This document shows, one piece after another, positions 25,274 to 34,826 of a DNA stretch of 44,545 bases. The position numbers were made by a program, and so were the translations under genes. The notes beneath the pieces were generated by a model. The model did not search any database, had not been told where the DNA came from, and worked only from the letters and a program-made list of their open reading frames with translations. This stretch comes from Candidatus Eisenbacteria bacterium. GTDB taxonomy: Bacteria > Eisenbacteria > RBG-16-71-46 > CAIMUX01 > JAHJDP01. Positions within the stretch are counted from its first letter, which is position 1, and the number at the start of each line of letters is the position of its first letter. The stretch spans positions 1 to 44,545 of the forward strand of contig JAHJDP010000038.1 in assembly GCA_018831195.1 (NCBI GenBank), written 5' to 3'.

Positions 25274-26953
25274 TTAGCGGGGAAAGCCGGAGGATTCCAC
25301 CTCCTCCGGAGGGTCGCATAACAATTCCTCAAGAAACGGCTCCGGGCGGTGCGAATATTGTACAAGGGAATCATCCGCCGGGTCATTTGGGGAAAAGACC
25401 TGCTGAATCATCGATCGCGGCGCGCGGGGAGGTTTGGCATCGGCGGGGAATGAGAGGTCTTCCAGTGTACGGGAGGCCCATCGCTGCAACGCCGAGGCGG
25501 CGGTAAGCCCCGAGTACAACCAATCCCACCCTCCCGCCCATCGGAAGGGATGCGCCCAGGCCATGAAGCCGTCTATAAAATCGACTGCCGGATCGATGGG
25601 GATTTGGCTCTCCCGCCCGGCTGCAGGGGATGGATGGGGCGGCCACCATCCCCATTCCCTCAGCGCCGCTTCGAGGACGCCGATTCCTTTCGGCGCCGGA
25701 GGAAATCCCCCCTCCCGGAGGCGGGGACCGAGACGCGCCTCGACAGCGGTCCAATCGCTCCGGGCCCATTCATCCACAACCCGGCGCCACAGCGCGCGGC
25801 CGCGGAATCCTTCTTTACCGAAAGACTGCAAGGGACCCAGCCGTTTGCTGAAAAGAGGTGTCAGAACGATCGCGGGGACGGTACTTCCCACCGGCAGAAT
25901 CCACTGGGGCGGCAGCCCTGGATCATCCGCCAGCTTATTTTCCAAAGCGGTGACGGCGTGCGCATACGAGATCATTTGCGGCCCCGCGGTATGGATGATC
26001 GGAGCCAATCCCCGGCGGAGCCACAGAACGAGAAGGTGAACCCGGGGATGGAGACGGCCGCCGGCGATCGATGGCGCCACCGACTGAGATGTTAAAGTCT
26101 CGCGCCGCCCGCAAGCGCGGCAGACGAATTCCTGCGCATCCGGTTTCTCTGATTTCCGGGTCGCTTGGAGCCGGCCATGGAGTGTACAAGAGGGATCACA
26201 GAGGCCCCAAAAGAGAGAATCCGGCCAAGCCCATGCATCACCCAATCCCAGGGAAGCGCGGCGGATGTCATCCCAACTCCCCTGCGGCCAAGGGGCCGAT
26301 GTCGCCAATAACGATTCCACCTCCGACATAAAACAGACACGAGTCGCCTCAAAACCGCAGAGCTGCAGTAGATTCTTCTGCATCCGGCTCCAGACATGGT
26401 CAGCCCGGCCCTGCTCTTTGCGGTCGAAGGCGGCCGACAAGACCGCCTCCATCGCGGCCGCCACCCGAGCGCCGGAAATATTTTGCCGGGGAATATCTTG
26501 CAGAAGTGTCTGCCGGATACGATCGCGCCATTGGGCGTCCGGCGGCTGCAGTTCGATGGTCGAGACGACCCGCCGCGAATCTCGGGGCAACCGCGGCCAC
26601 TTCCATGACCGGCCGCCGAGGTAGAAAAGCCCCGGGCGGTTGATATCTCCCAACGTGTTGTGATCCAAGGGAAGCACAACCGCCGTCGCATCGACGCCAA
26701 GCAAACGCAGACGCCGGGCCAATCCCTCCCCCAGAAGGATGCGGCCGAGATTCCAGGGTGAGAGGGTCGCCGCCGCATGGTTTGTCGTGAGGATCAGATG
26801 CCCCGTCGGCGGGAGGCCGAGCGCCTTTCTTATCTTTTGTACAACTGGCGGGAGATTCAGCGGCGTGGGAAACTCATTTGCAATACGGCCGGCAAGCCGG
26901 TCGATTTCAGATCCGATGGGTTTGAATCGATGAAACAAATTCGAAGGGTTCAC
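25274..26953 (-). CDS. Unrecognised 559-aa protein, possibly distant BshC-like
   Basis: A soluble protein. GTG at 26953, seven bases after the queD stop, is preferred; the longer frame to 27103 would overlap queD and adds only low-complexity Arg/Ser-rich sequence. Features: LILTTNHAAATLSPWNLGRI then LLGVDATAVVLPLDHNTLGD; four cysteines arranged as C-x3-C ... C-x2-C (CDPSC ... CRACGR), which could be a zinc ribbon; and LAPIIHTAGPQMISYAHAV. The first and last motifs resemble in order and spacing the BshC segments 'GGQQAGLLTGP...EDHD' and 'LLPTLAFIGGPGEISYW', so a very distant relation to this bacillithiol-ligase family is possible. This is from memory and not a search. It lies in the que operon. 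Confidence 0.7.
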   Translation of the reverse strand: MNPSNLFHRFKPIGSEIDRLAGRIANEFPTPLNLPPVVQKIRKALGLPPTGHLILTTNHAAATLSPWNLGRILLGEGLARRLRLLGVDATAVVLPLDHNTLGDINRPGLFYLGGRSWKWPRLPRDSRRVVSTIELQPPDAQWRDRIRQTLLQDIPRQNISGARVAAAMEAVLSAAFDRKEQGRADHVWSRMQKNLLQLCGFEATRVCFMSEVESLLATSAPWPQGSWDDIRRASLGLGDAWAWPDSLFWGLCDPSCTLHGRLQATRKSEKPDAQEFVCRACGRRETLTSQSVAPSIAGGRLHPRVHLLVLWLRRGLAPIIHTAGPQMISYAHAVTALENKLADDPGLPPQWILPVGSTVPAIVLTPLFSKRLGPLQSFGKEGFRGRALWRRVVDEWARSDWTAVEARLGPRLREGGFPPAPKGIGVLEAALREWGWWPPHPSPAAGRESQIPIDPAVDFIDGFMAWAHPFRWAGGWDWLYSGLTAASALQRWASRTLEDLSFPADAKPPRAPRSMIQQVFSPNDPADDSLVQYSHRPEPFLEELLCDPPEEVESSGFPR

Positions 26954-26960
26954 CGGAGTC

Positions 26961-27323
26961 TTAATCGCCGAGGTAGTGGCAACCCGAGTTCTCGGACTCA
27001 AAGACGCTGACCCGGTGCAGATAGGGAATTCCGGCCGTGACCCGCTGCCAAATCCAGGCCGAGAGAATCTCGGCCGTTGGATTTTCCAAGCCGGGAATCT
27101 CATTGAGAATGGTATGGTCCAGCTCCTTCCGGATGGGATCTAAAACGATCGCGATCTCACCAAAATCAACAAGCCAGCCGGTTTCAGGATTGACGGGGCC
27201 GCGAAGCGATACCTCGACCCTGTAAGCATGGCCGTGCATATGCCGGCATTTATGATCTTCGGAAACCTTTGGAAGGTAATGCGCCGCCTGAAATGTAAAA
27301 GTCCGGACCAGCTCGACCATCAT
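26961..27323 (-). CDS. queD: 6-carboxytetrahydropterin synthase QueD
   Basis: 120 residues; ATG at 27323 with AAAGGGGA seven bases upstream overlaps the queC stop (ATGATG). The PTPS/QueD fold is clear: zinc ligands in FTFQAAHYLP and HMHGHAYRVEV, the catalytic Cys in CRHMHGH, PETGWLVDFGEI, LDHTILNEIPGLENPTAE, and a final glutamate region VSVFESENSGCHYLGD. It converts dihydroneopterin triphosphate to 6-carboxy-tetrahydropterin, the first dedicated step to preQ0 and queuosine. It follows queC and queE. No folE/queF is in this window. Confidence 0.95.
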   Translation of the reverse strand: MMVELVRTFTFQAAHYLPKVSEDHKCRHMHGHAYRVEVSLRGPVNPETGWLVDFGEIAIVLDPIRKELDHTILNEIPGLENPTAEILSAWIWQRVTAGIPYLHRVSVFESENSGCHYLGD

Positions 27324-28045
27324 AACGATTCCCCTTTGCCCATCCCGCCGTTTTCCAGCAGCGGATCGGGACATCCGGCTTCCCGGAATCCCTTCTCCCT
27401 CAGCAGACAGCTATCACACCGCCGGCATGGGCGGCCGCCGGAAAGCGGCTCATAGCAGGTGTGTGTTAAACTGTAATCCACACCCAAACTCATCCCCCAA
27501 CGTATAATCTCCGATTTCGTCTTGTTGGCCAAGGGCGCCCGCAAGGCGGGGGGCCGTCCCTCCACCCCCTGGCGCGTGCCCTGCCGCGCCACCTCTTCGA
27601 AAGCGTGTAGAAAACCGGGGCGGCAGTCGGGGTAGCCTGAATAATCAAGGGCGTTGATCCCCAGGAAGATGGCGCCGGCATCCAAGACCTCCGCCCAAGC
27701 CAGAGCGAGCGAGAGGAAGATCGTGTTTCTTGCTGGAACATAGGTGGAGGGGATCTCATCGGAAGCGGCCTCCAGATCGCGGTTTTGCGGCACGGCGCCG
27801 TCGCCCACCAAGGATGATCCGCCCCAGCTGTGAAGATCCACATCGAGCAGCCGGTGTTCGGTCGCACCGAGCGATTCCGCGACACGCCGGGCGGCGGTGA
27901 GCTCATGCTCATGGATCTGGCCGTAGTTGATCGTGAGGGCATGGCACCGCCAACCCTCCGCGACGGCCATGGCGAGAACGGTCGTCGAATCAAGACCGCC
28001 GCTCAGCAGCACGACGGCGTTCTTGTTCGCTCTCATCCGGTTCAT
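27320..28045 (-). CDS. queC: 7-cyano-7-deazaguanine synthase QueC
   Basis: 241 residues from ATG 28045 (MNRMRANKNAVVLLSGGLDS), because AGGGG lies six bases before it. The PP-loop SGGLDSTT near residue 15 binds ATP. INYGQIHEHE and VPARNTIFLSLALAWAE are family motifs. The C-terminal zinc site is intact: C at HTCYEP plus CRRCDSC. It makes preQ0 from carboxy-deazaguanine, ammonia and ATP. It is 29 bases downstream of queE and overlaps queD. Confidence 0.95.
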   Translation of the reverse strand: MNRMRANKNAVVLLSGGLDSTTVLAMAVAEGWRCHALTINYGQIHEHELTAARRVAESLGATEHRLLDVDLHSWGGSSLVGDGAVPQNRDLEAASDEIPSTYVPARNTIFLSLALAWAEVLDAGAIFLGINALDYSGYPDCRPGFLHAFEEVARQGTRQGVEGRPPALRAPLANKTKSEIIRWGMSLGVDYSLTHTCYEPLSGGRPCRRCDSCLLREKGFREAGCPDPLLENGGMGKGESL

Positions 28046-28074
28046 CTTCATCCCCTCACACCATCGCGACGCTT

Positions 28075-28743
28075 TCAAACACCCCGCGTTTCCGGATCCC
28101 AAATAAATTTGTGAAGCTGCAGATTGAGCCGCACCCGCAGACCATCCTCCAATATCCACCCCGTCAGCTCGCGGGGCGTCACCGCGCCGAAGACCGGTGA
28201 GAAATGAACAATATGCCGGTCCTCCAAATCTTTATCCCGAATGAGATCCCGGGACCACTCATAGTCCTTGCGGGAACCGATGACACATTTGATTTCATCC
28301 TCATTCTTAAGATGCGCCAGGTTCTCCCAGCGGTTCCGCTCCACCTCACCACTGCCCGGTGTTTTGATATCATAGATGATCACGACCCGCGGATCGACCG
28401 GCCGGATATCCTCGCTGCCGCCCGTTTCCAGCAGAACCTTGTAACCGCGATCGGCCAAAACCTGCAACAGGGGAATCGTTCCCTTTTGCGCCAGCGGTTC
28501 TCCGCCGGTGACCTGCACCAGGCGGCATTTAAACGGGTCGATGAGCGAGAGGATGCCGTCAATTGTATAGGTCTCCCCACCCTCAAAGGCATAGGCGGTA
28601 TCGCAATAGGTGCAACGAAGGGGACATCCGGTCAGGCGGATAAAAGCGCACGGCCATCCGGCATAGGATGATTCTCCCTGGATGCTCTGAAAAATCTCCG
28701 TTACCCGCAGTGTGATCCGGCCTCTGTCTTTTAAATCCACCAT
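28075..28743 (-). CDS. queE: 7-carboxy-7-deazaguanine synthase QueE (radical SAM)
   Basis: 222 residues. The radical-SAM cluster motif C-x3-C-x2-C is in TGCPLRCTYCDTAYAF, preceded by FQSIQGESSYAGWPCAFIRL, both characteristic of QueE. VTGGEPLAQ is the SAM-contact GGEP motif, and LLETGGSEDIRPVD follows. It turns QueD's product into 7-carboxy-7-deazaguanine. It is the first gene of the minus-strand run that continues through queC, queD and on to glcF. The ATG at 28743 has only a modest AAGG upstream. Confidence 0.95.
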   Translation of the reverse strand: MVDLKDRGRITLRVTEIFQSIQGESSYAGWPCAFIRLTGCPLRCTYCDTAYAFEGGETYTIDGILSLIDPFKCRLVQVTGGEPLAQKGTIPLLQVLADRGYKVLLETGGSEDIRPVDPRVVIIYDIKTPGSGEVERNRWENLAHLKNEDEIKCVIGSRKDYEWSRDLIRDKDLEDRHIVHFSPVFGAVTPRELTGWILEDGLRVRLNLQLHKFIWDPETRGV

Positions 28744-28895
28744 GGCCGTACCTTAGCACGAGATGAGGCCTCCTGTGAAAAGGAGCCACAATTTCGAAAA
28801 TTCACCACAGGGTTTTTGGCAAAACTCAAACCTCCAAGATTCCCATATCATCTTGTCAATATACCGGTTACAGGACCCGTCCGGAACGGCACACT

Positions 28896-28919
28896 TCCCG
28901 CTTATTTAAGCAAGCGGGA
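28896..28919. repeat. 8-bp perfect hairpin in the queE-lipoprotein intergenic region
   Basis: TCCCGCTT (28896-28903) pairs exactly with AAGCGGGA (28912-28919) around an eight-base loop. No T run follows on either strand, so it is not a plain terminator. It lies 75 bases before the lipoprotein start and may sit in its leader. A second, smaller hairpin GGGCC...GGCCC (28962-28979) lies just before the AGGAG ribosome-binding site. Confidence 0.45.
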
Positions 28920-28994
28920 TGGAACAGCGGCACAGATGCCGGACCAAACACTTTAGTAAGAGGGCCGGATTAGAGGCCCGCGAAGGAGAATGAA

Positions 28995-29879
28995 ATGAAA
29001 GTCAGATGGATATCAATCGCCCCGGTCCTCTTGACGGGATTCCTGATCATGACCGTGTGTATGGGTTGCAGTAAGGATGCCCTCAAACCTGAAGCGACCG
29101 GGCCTGTCTCAACTGATCCTGAAGCGCCGGGGCTCCCTCCTGTCGCCTCCATGCAATTCAACTTCGGTCTCTTTGACGCACAGACAGCGGTCGGGATGCC
29201 GCTCGAAGAGGCGGAATTCTCAGCGGCGTCGGAATCCCGGTGGAATTGGTTTAATGCGGCGATCCGCGTGGCCATCTTGAATCTTGTCGTGGCGGAGGTC
29301 GTCGTACCACCGTCGGTCGCTTTCTTCGCCGCCCTGCATACGATACCGAGTTATATCGGCGATAACACTTTCATGTGGGTCTACACTTGGTTTGAAAATC
29401 CTCATCATGAAATTGAGATCCGTCTGCGTGGAACATTACTCGACGATGAAATTGATTGGGAAATGCAGATCAGCGACGACCAGGCGAACCCTCCACTGGA
29501 TCAGGCCACCTGGTTTTCCGGCCGCTCGCATATCGTTGAGGATCGCGGTTACTGGATCTTGAACAATCTTGAGAATGGAGAAGCGGCACCGGCGATACGA
29601 ATCGATTGGAAAGTAGAAGCAGAAGATCAAAAGGAGCTGAGTCTCGAGGTGATCGAAGCCGGTAACGAGATCTTTGGCGACACATTGTCTTATCTGCAGG
29701 AGGGAGTGATTGTCACGGTGGCGTTTTATGACGCATCCGAAAATGTTACGGCAGATATGACCTGGAACGAAGAGACCGGCGCCGGCAGTCTGCAGGCGCC
29801 GGACTACAATGGCGGCGAAAGAGCCTGCTGGGATGAGAACCTGATCGACGCTGAATGCCCGGCGGATGATCCCAGCTAA
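28995..29879 (+). CDS. Lipoprotein of unknown function
   Basis: 294 residues. The N-terminus is a lipoprotein signal (ISIAPVLLTGFLIMTVCMGC, with the cysteine as lipidation site), followed by a Pro/Glu linker. The mature part has one hydrophobic stretch (VVAEVVVPPSVAFFAALHTI) and then a beta-rich region (HEIEIRLRGTLLDDEIDWEM, GYWILNNLENGEAAPAIRID). The end has two cysteines in RACWDENLIDAEC. I do not recognise a family. AAGGAG six bases before the ATG supports the start. It is followed by a strong terminator, so it is monocistronic. Confidence 0.85.
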   Translation: MKVRWISIAPVLLTGFLIMTVCMGCSKDALKPEATGPVSTDPEAPGLPPVASMQFNFGLFDAQTAVGMPLEEAEFSAASESRWNWFNAAIRVAILNLVVAEVVVPPSVAFFAALHTIPSYIGDNTFMWVYTWFENPHHEIEIRLRGTLLDDEIDWEMQISDDQANPPLDQATWFSGRSHIVEDRGYWILNNLENGEAAPAIRIDWKVEAEDQKELSLEVIEAGNEIFGDTLSYLQEGVIVTVAFYDASENVTADMTWNEETGAGSLQAPDYNGGERACWDENLIDAECPADDPS

Positions 29880-29900
29880 GCCGGGTGGAGATTGGAAAAG

Positions 29901-29925
29901 AGCCCGGGTCGAGCTGACCCGGGCC
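29901..29925 (+). terminator. Terminator hairpin, first copy
   Basis: GCCCGGGTC-gagct-GACCCGGGC at 29902-29924, a nine-base-pair perfect stem 22 bases after the lipoprotein stop. Stem and loop are identical to the hairpin after the FG-GAP gene (32624-32646). The trailing T run is weak here (CATTTG). Confidence 0.75.
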
Positions 29926-29956
29926 ATTTGCAGCAACCTCTTCACCTTTACCTAGA

Positions 29957-29990
29957 TGTTAATTCTTAACATATATGCTATAATATTAAC
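29957..29990 (+). promoter_or_regulatory. Promoter of the FG-GAP gene with TTAAC half-sites
   Basis: Extended -10 TGCTATAAT with the hexamer at 29979-29984. The -35 region is weak. A small palindrome GTTAA-ttc-TTAAC (29958-29970) overlaps the -35 region, and another TTAAC lies at 29986-29990 right after the -10, so a regulator may bind here. The leader is about 105 bases and can form a long hairpin: CCTCCA-c-TTGGA pairs with TCCAA-gc-TGGAGG at 30011-30040. Confidence 0.55.
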
Positions 29991-30094
29991 GAGTTAGGGC
30001 TTTTCCTCCGCCTCCACTTGGAATGACTCCAAGCTGGAGGTTCATCGTCTAGGGGACCTTTTACTTAGAGGCCGCGTCGTAGGAGATTTCATCT

Positions 30095-32584
30095 ATGATG
30101 AACAGCCCCATCCGGTTGCTTTGCGACCGCATGCTTTCCATCGGATCATTGATGGCGGTTTTGTTTACACTCGCTAGCTTTTTGGGTCATCCTGCATGGG
30201 GAGAGATCCTTTTCTGGCCAGCCCGTTTGGATTTTCAGGCGGGAGATGGGCCAGGGGCGATGGCCATCGGCGATCTCGACGGGGATGCGATCCCAGATAT
30301 AGTGACGGCCGACCTCAATTCCGATGACATTGCCGTTCTCCTGGGGCAAGGGGACGGAACCTTCGCCCCCGCCTCCTTCTTTGGCGCGGGGGATGGACCC
30401 TGTTCCATCGCCATCGGGGACTTGGATGGGGATACCATTCCCGATCTCGCCATAGCCAATGCCTTCTCAGCCGACATCGCCGTATGCCTCGGAATGGGAG
30501 ATGGAACCTTCACCGCCCCCATATTCTACGATGAAGGGAACGGACCGCGATCTGTCGCCATCGAGGACCTCGACGGAGACGATATTCCCGATCTCGCCGT
30601 CGCCGACGAAGCGTCGGGCGATGTCGCGGTTTTTTTGGGACTCGGAGACGGCGCCTTCGCCGTCCCCGCCTACATCGGCGCTGGGAGTGGTGCGTTTTCG
30701 GTCGCCATCGGCGATCTTGACGGCGATACTTTTCCTGATTTGGCGGTAGCGGTCCGGAACCTCGACGCCGTCGCGGTGCTCCTGGGAAATGGAGATGGGA
30801 CTTTTACGGCCGCCGATTTCTTTTATGTAAACGATGAACCTGTCTTTGTGGCGATCGATGATCTCGACGGTGATGAGATCCCCGATCTCGCCGTCGCGGA
30901 TTATGCTGCGGACAATATTGCCATACTCATGGGTCAAGGCGATGGGACTTTCACAAATCCCGGTTTCTTTGATGCGGGTATAAACCCCGTTTCCGTCGCC
31001 ATCCGGGATTTCGATGGGGATGAGATTCCCGATCTTGCCGTCGCCGCCGAAGCCGCAGGCAGCATCGGCGTTCTTCTCGGACTGGGAGACGGCACTTTCT
31101 CGGCCGCAACCTTCTATGGCTCCGGTGACGGGACGGCCTTCGTCGCCACCGATGATCTCAACGGAGACCATGTCCCTGACCTTGCAACGGCCAACTCCGG
31201 GATAAACACTATCTCTGTCTTTCTCGGGCTTGGGGATGGAACCTTCGCCACAGCGCCTGTCACTACTTCAGGTGATGGATCAATTGCCGTAGCCATCGAT
31301 GACTTCGATGGAGATGGAATTTCTGATGCCGCGGTGGCCGACTATAATTCCGACAATATCTCGGTGCTCCTGGGAGCGGGCGATGGCTCTTTTACCGTCG
31401 CCGGACAGTTTCCTTCAGGGGATGGACCCCATTCCATCGCCGCCCGCGATCTCAACGGGGACACCATCCCCGACCTCGTGACGGCGAATATTTGGGCTCA
31501 TCAGATAGCGGTGCTGCTGGGATTGGGCGACGGAACCTTTGCAGATGCTGACTTATACAATGCAGGTACATATCCCTCATCCGTAGCCATCGGTGATCTC
31601 GATGGGAACAGCACCCCCGACCTCGCCGTGGTGAACCGCAACTCGGACAACATCGCTGTCTTCTCGGGCGTGGGGGATGGGACATTCACACTGACAGCCT
31701 ATTTCAGCACAGGAGACGGACCGACCTCTATCGCCATCGTGGATCTCAATGGGGATGATTTACCCGATCTTGTGGAAACCAATGTCAACTCCAACAATAT
31801 CGGGGTGCTGTTGGGACAGGTCCTCGGCGGCTTTGCTCCGGTTGTCTTCTATGCCGCAGGGGACGGGCCTTTTGCCATTGCCGCCGGCGATCTCAACGGA
31901 GACACCATCCCCGACATTGTCGCCGCGAACGATTATTCCGGGGATATCGCCGTATTCCTGGGATTGGGGGATGGCTCATTTGAGACGGCGGTCCTCTACC
32001 GCACGGGCGATGGACCCTTCTCCGTCGCCATCGGAGATCTCGATGGTGATGAAAATCCGGATCTCGCCGTAGCCTGCGGGCGGTCGGATAACATCCTGAT
32101 CCTGCAGGGACAGGGGGACGGAACATTCGCCGAGGACGCCTTCTATGGCGGTGGTGATGCCCCCCGCTCCATTGCCATCGGGAATTTTAACGGGGATACC
32201 AGCCCCGACCTTGCCGTCGCCAATCTGAACTCGAACAATTTGACGATCCTGTTGGGCGGAAGGCCGGCTTCCAGTGTCGAGAATCCGGCGGATGCCATTG
32301 CATTCCCGTTCAACGTTAAAGTATCCCCCAATCCCTTCCGGACACGGGCGGATATAACATTTGAGTTGGGCCGCTCCGCCGAAGTGCAGCTGGCTGTCTA
32401 CGATATCGCCGGGCGCCGGATCGATTCCCTCCTCAATCGGACACTCCCCGCCGGAGCCCACTCCATTTCATGGCATGGTGTGCGAAATCTTGAAAAGAGA
32501 GCTTCGGGGATATATTTCATCACCCTCACCGTGGACAAGCGGATGGCATCGCGCCGCGTCATTTACCTGCGGCCCCATTCATAA
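30095..32584 (+). CDS. Exported FG-GAP/VCBS repeat protein with FlgD-like tail
   Basis: 829 residues, secreted: signal peptide about 1-36 (MLSIGSLMAVLFTLASFLG...AWG). Residues about 46-731 are fourteen tandem repeats of exactly 49 residues, each with a calcium-loop D-L-D-G-D-x-I-P-D-L-A-V-A and G-L-G-D-G-T-F. Such repeats fold as beta-propeller blades; fourteen fits two seven-bladed propellers. The last 80 or so residues are a FlgD-like domain (VKVSPNPFRTRADITFELG, YDIAGRRIDSLL, SGIYFITL), probably for surface sorting. Likely a surface or matrix binding protein; the ligand is unknown. ATG at 30095 has AGGAG nine bases upstream. It is monocistronic between its own promoter and terminator. Confidence 0.92.
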   Translation: MMNSPIRLLCDRMLSIGSLMAVLFTLASFLGHPAWGEILFWPARLDFQAGDGPGAMAIGDLDGDAIPDIVTADLNSDDIAVLLGQGDGTFAPASFFGAGDGPCSIAIGDLDGDTIPDLAIANAFSADIAVCLGMGDGTFTAPIFYDEGNGPRSVAIEDLDGDDIPDLAVADEASGDVAVFLGLGDGAFAVPAYIGAGSGAFSVAIGDLDGDTFPDLAVAVRNLDAVAVLLGNGDGTFTAADFFYVNDEPVFVAIDDLDGDEIPDLAVADYAADNIAILMGQGDGTFTNPGFFDAGINPVSVAIRDFDGDEIPDLAVAAEAAGSIGVLLGLGDGTFSAATFYGSGDGTAFVATDDLNGDHVPDLATANSGINTISVFLGLGDGTFATAPVTTSGDGSIAVAIDDFDGDGISDAAVADYNSDNISVLLGAGDGSFTVAGQFPSGDGPHSIAARDLNGDTIPDLVTANIWAHQIAVLLGLGDGTFADADLYNAGTYPSSVAIGDLDGNSTPDLAVVNRNSDNIAVFSGVGDGTFTLTAYFSTGDGPTSIAIVDLNGDDLPDLVETNVNSNNIGVLLGQVLGGFAPVVFYAAGDGPFAIAAGDLNGDTIPDIVAANDYSGDIAVFLGLGDGSFETAVLYRTGDGPFSVAIGDLDGDENPDLAVACGRSDNILILQGQGDGTFAEDAFYGGGDAPRSIAIGNFNGDTSPDLAVANLNSNNLTILLGGRPASSVENPADAIAFPFNVKVSPNPFRTRADITFELGRSAEVQLAVYDIAGRRIDSLLNRTLPAGAHSISWHGVRNLEKRASGIYFITLTVDKRMASRRVIYLRPHS
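30230..32287 (+). repeat. Fourteen tandem 147-bp coding repeats
   Basis: The FG-GAP units are all 147 bases (49 codons) with no insertion or deletion between units; the last unit diverges in its final ten codons. DNA is most similar around the codons for GDLDGD and GDGTF. Silent differences between units are many, so the array is old and not freshly expanded. Confidence 0.85.
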
Positions 32585-32622
32585 AAACCATCCGGCTTTG
32601 CGGATGCGAGTTGGTCTTACCG

Positions 32623-32655
32623 AGCCCGGGTCGAGCTGACCCGGGCTTTCTTTTA
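32623..32655 (+). terminator. Terminator hairpin, second copy
   Basis: AGCCCGGGTC-gagct-GACCCGGGCT at 32623-32647, a ten-base-pair stem, followed by TTCTTTTA. It lies about 40 bases after the FG-GAP stop. Core sequence and loop are identical to the hairpin at 29902-29924. Confidence 0.85.
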
Positions 32656-32704
32656 TCCCCTGCCAAAAAAATCTTCCCAGAGCATAAAAAATCCTACCGA
32701 CCCC

Positions 32705-32759
32705 TTTACTTCGTGCCGATTATATGGTACTAATTAGGTACTAGTACTTAATAGGTACT
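32705..32759 (+). promoter_or_regulatory. suf operon promoter with repeated GGTACT boxes (likely Rrf2 operator)
   Basis: GGTACT occurs at 32726-32731, 32737-32742 and 32754-32759, each followed by an A/T-rich stretch. The middle one is also part of a near-palindrome AGGTACTAGTACTT (32736-32749). A possible promoter is TTTACT (32705-32710), 17 bases, TACTAA (32728-32733), so the first box would cover the -10. Rrf2-type SufR/IscR regulators generally bind ahead of their own operon, which makes autoregulation by the first gene the likely reading. Confidence 0.6.
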
Positions 32760-32807
32760 CATTGAGCTCGAGAGAAATGAATGGAGATTGAGAGGTAACA
32801 CTAACTC

Positions 32808-33325
32808 ATGTTTGGGTTTACAAGAAAAACGGATTATGCCCTTGTGGCCCTTGTGGGCCTTGCCGAGCCCCCCGTCAAGGAGGCCGATCAGCAGAGCGCG
32901 CGGCAGATCGCTGAGCGCTTCGACCTGCCGCTGCCGGCTCTCATGGGGATTCTGAAGTGCCTCATGGGGGTCGGATTGGTGCGATCCACCCGGGGACCTC
33001 GGGGCGGCTACTCCCTCGCCCGCAAACCCGCCGACATTTCGGTGAACGATGTGGTGTCGGCCATCGAGGGTCCCGTATCGGTCACGAACTGCTGCAACGC
33101 ATCCGCAACCCGGGGCGCGAGGGTTCCGGGCGACGGATCAACTCATTGCCGGATCCAGGGACGCTGCCCCATCTCGATCTCGGTGCGCGGGCTCAACCGG
33201 CAGATCGGCGATTATCTCAGCCATGTCACATTGGCCGACCTCATGCGAAACGATGGGCGGCCGTTCGCATCATCAGAACCGACCTCCCTTCACCCGGCGT
33301 CAGGTTCCCTCAAGGAGGAAGCGCA

Positions 33326-33329
<4 letters not shown>
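32808..33329 (+). CDS. sufR: Rrf2-family regulator of the suf operon
   Basis: 173 residues, cytoplasmic. N-terminal winged helix: [55 protein letters not shown]. Cysteines at 95, 96, 114 and 120 ([14 protein letters not shown]) are in the region where IscR-type proteins bind an Fe-S cluster, but the spacing between first and second ligand is longer (17-18 residues). Likely senses cluster status and controls the operon. ATG at 32808 has only AGAGG about 12 bases upstream. The stop overlaps the sufB start (ATGA). The symbol sufR here denotes the Rrf2-type regulator by position. Confidence 0.88.
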
Positions 33330-34774
<1,445 letters not shown>

Positions 34775-34826
34775 CAAGAGCATCGGCCAAGACAGGGCCG
34801 GTCAGGAAAGGAAGGTTTACGAGAAG

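Noticed and set aside
30467-31171. 234-codon minus-strand frame inside the FG-GAP gene
   Set aside because: A shadow of the repetitive coding strand; it repeats with the same period and has no start signal.
30230-32287. Regular 147-base repeats considered as a CRISPR-like or non-coding array
   Set aside because: The repeats are in frame and encode FG-GAP calcium-binding units in a gene with signal peptide and C-terminal domain; units are too long and too diverged for CRISPR.
32957-33325. Upstream extension of sufB through the regulator gene
   Set aside because: It overlaps the regulator in another frame; the ATG at 33326 has a strong ribosome-binding site and matches normal SufB length.
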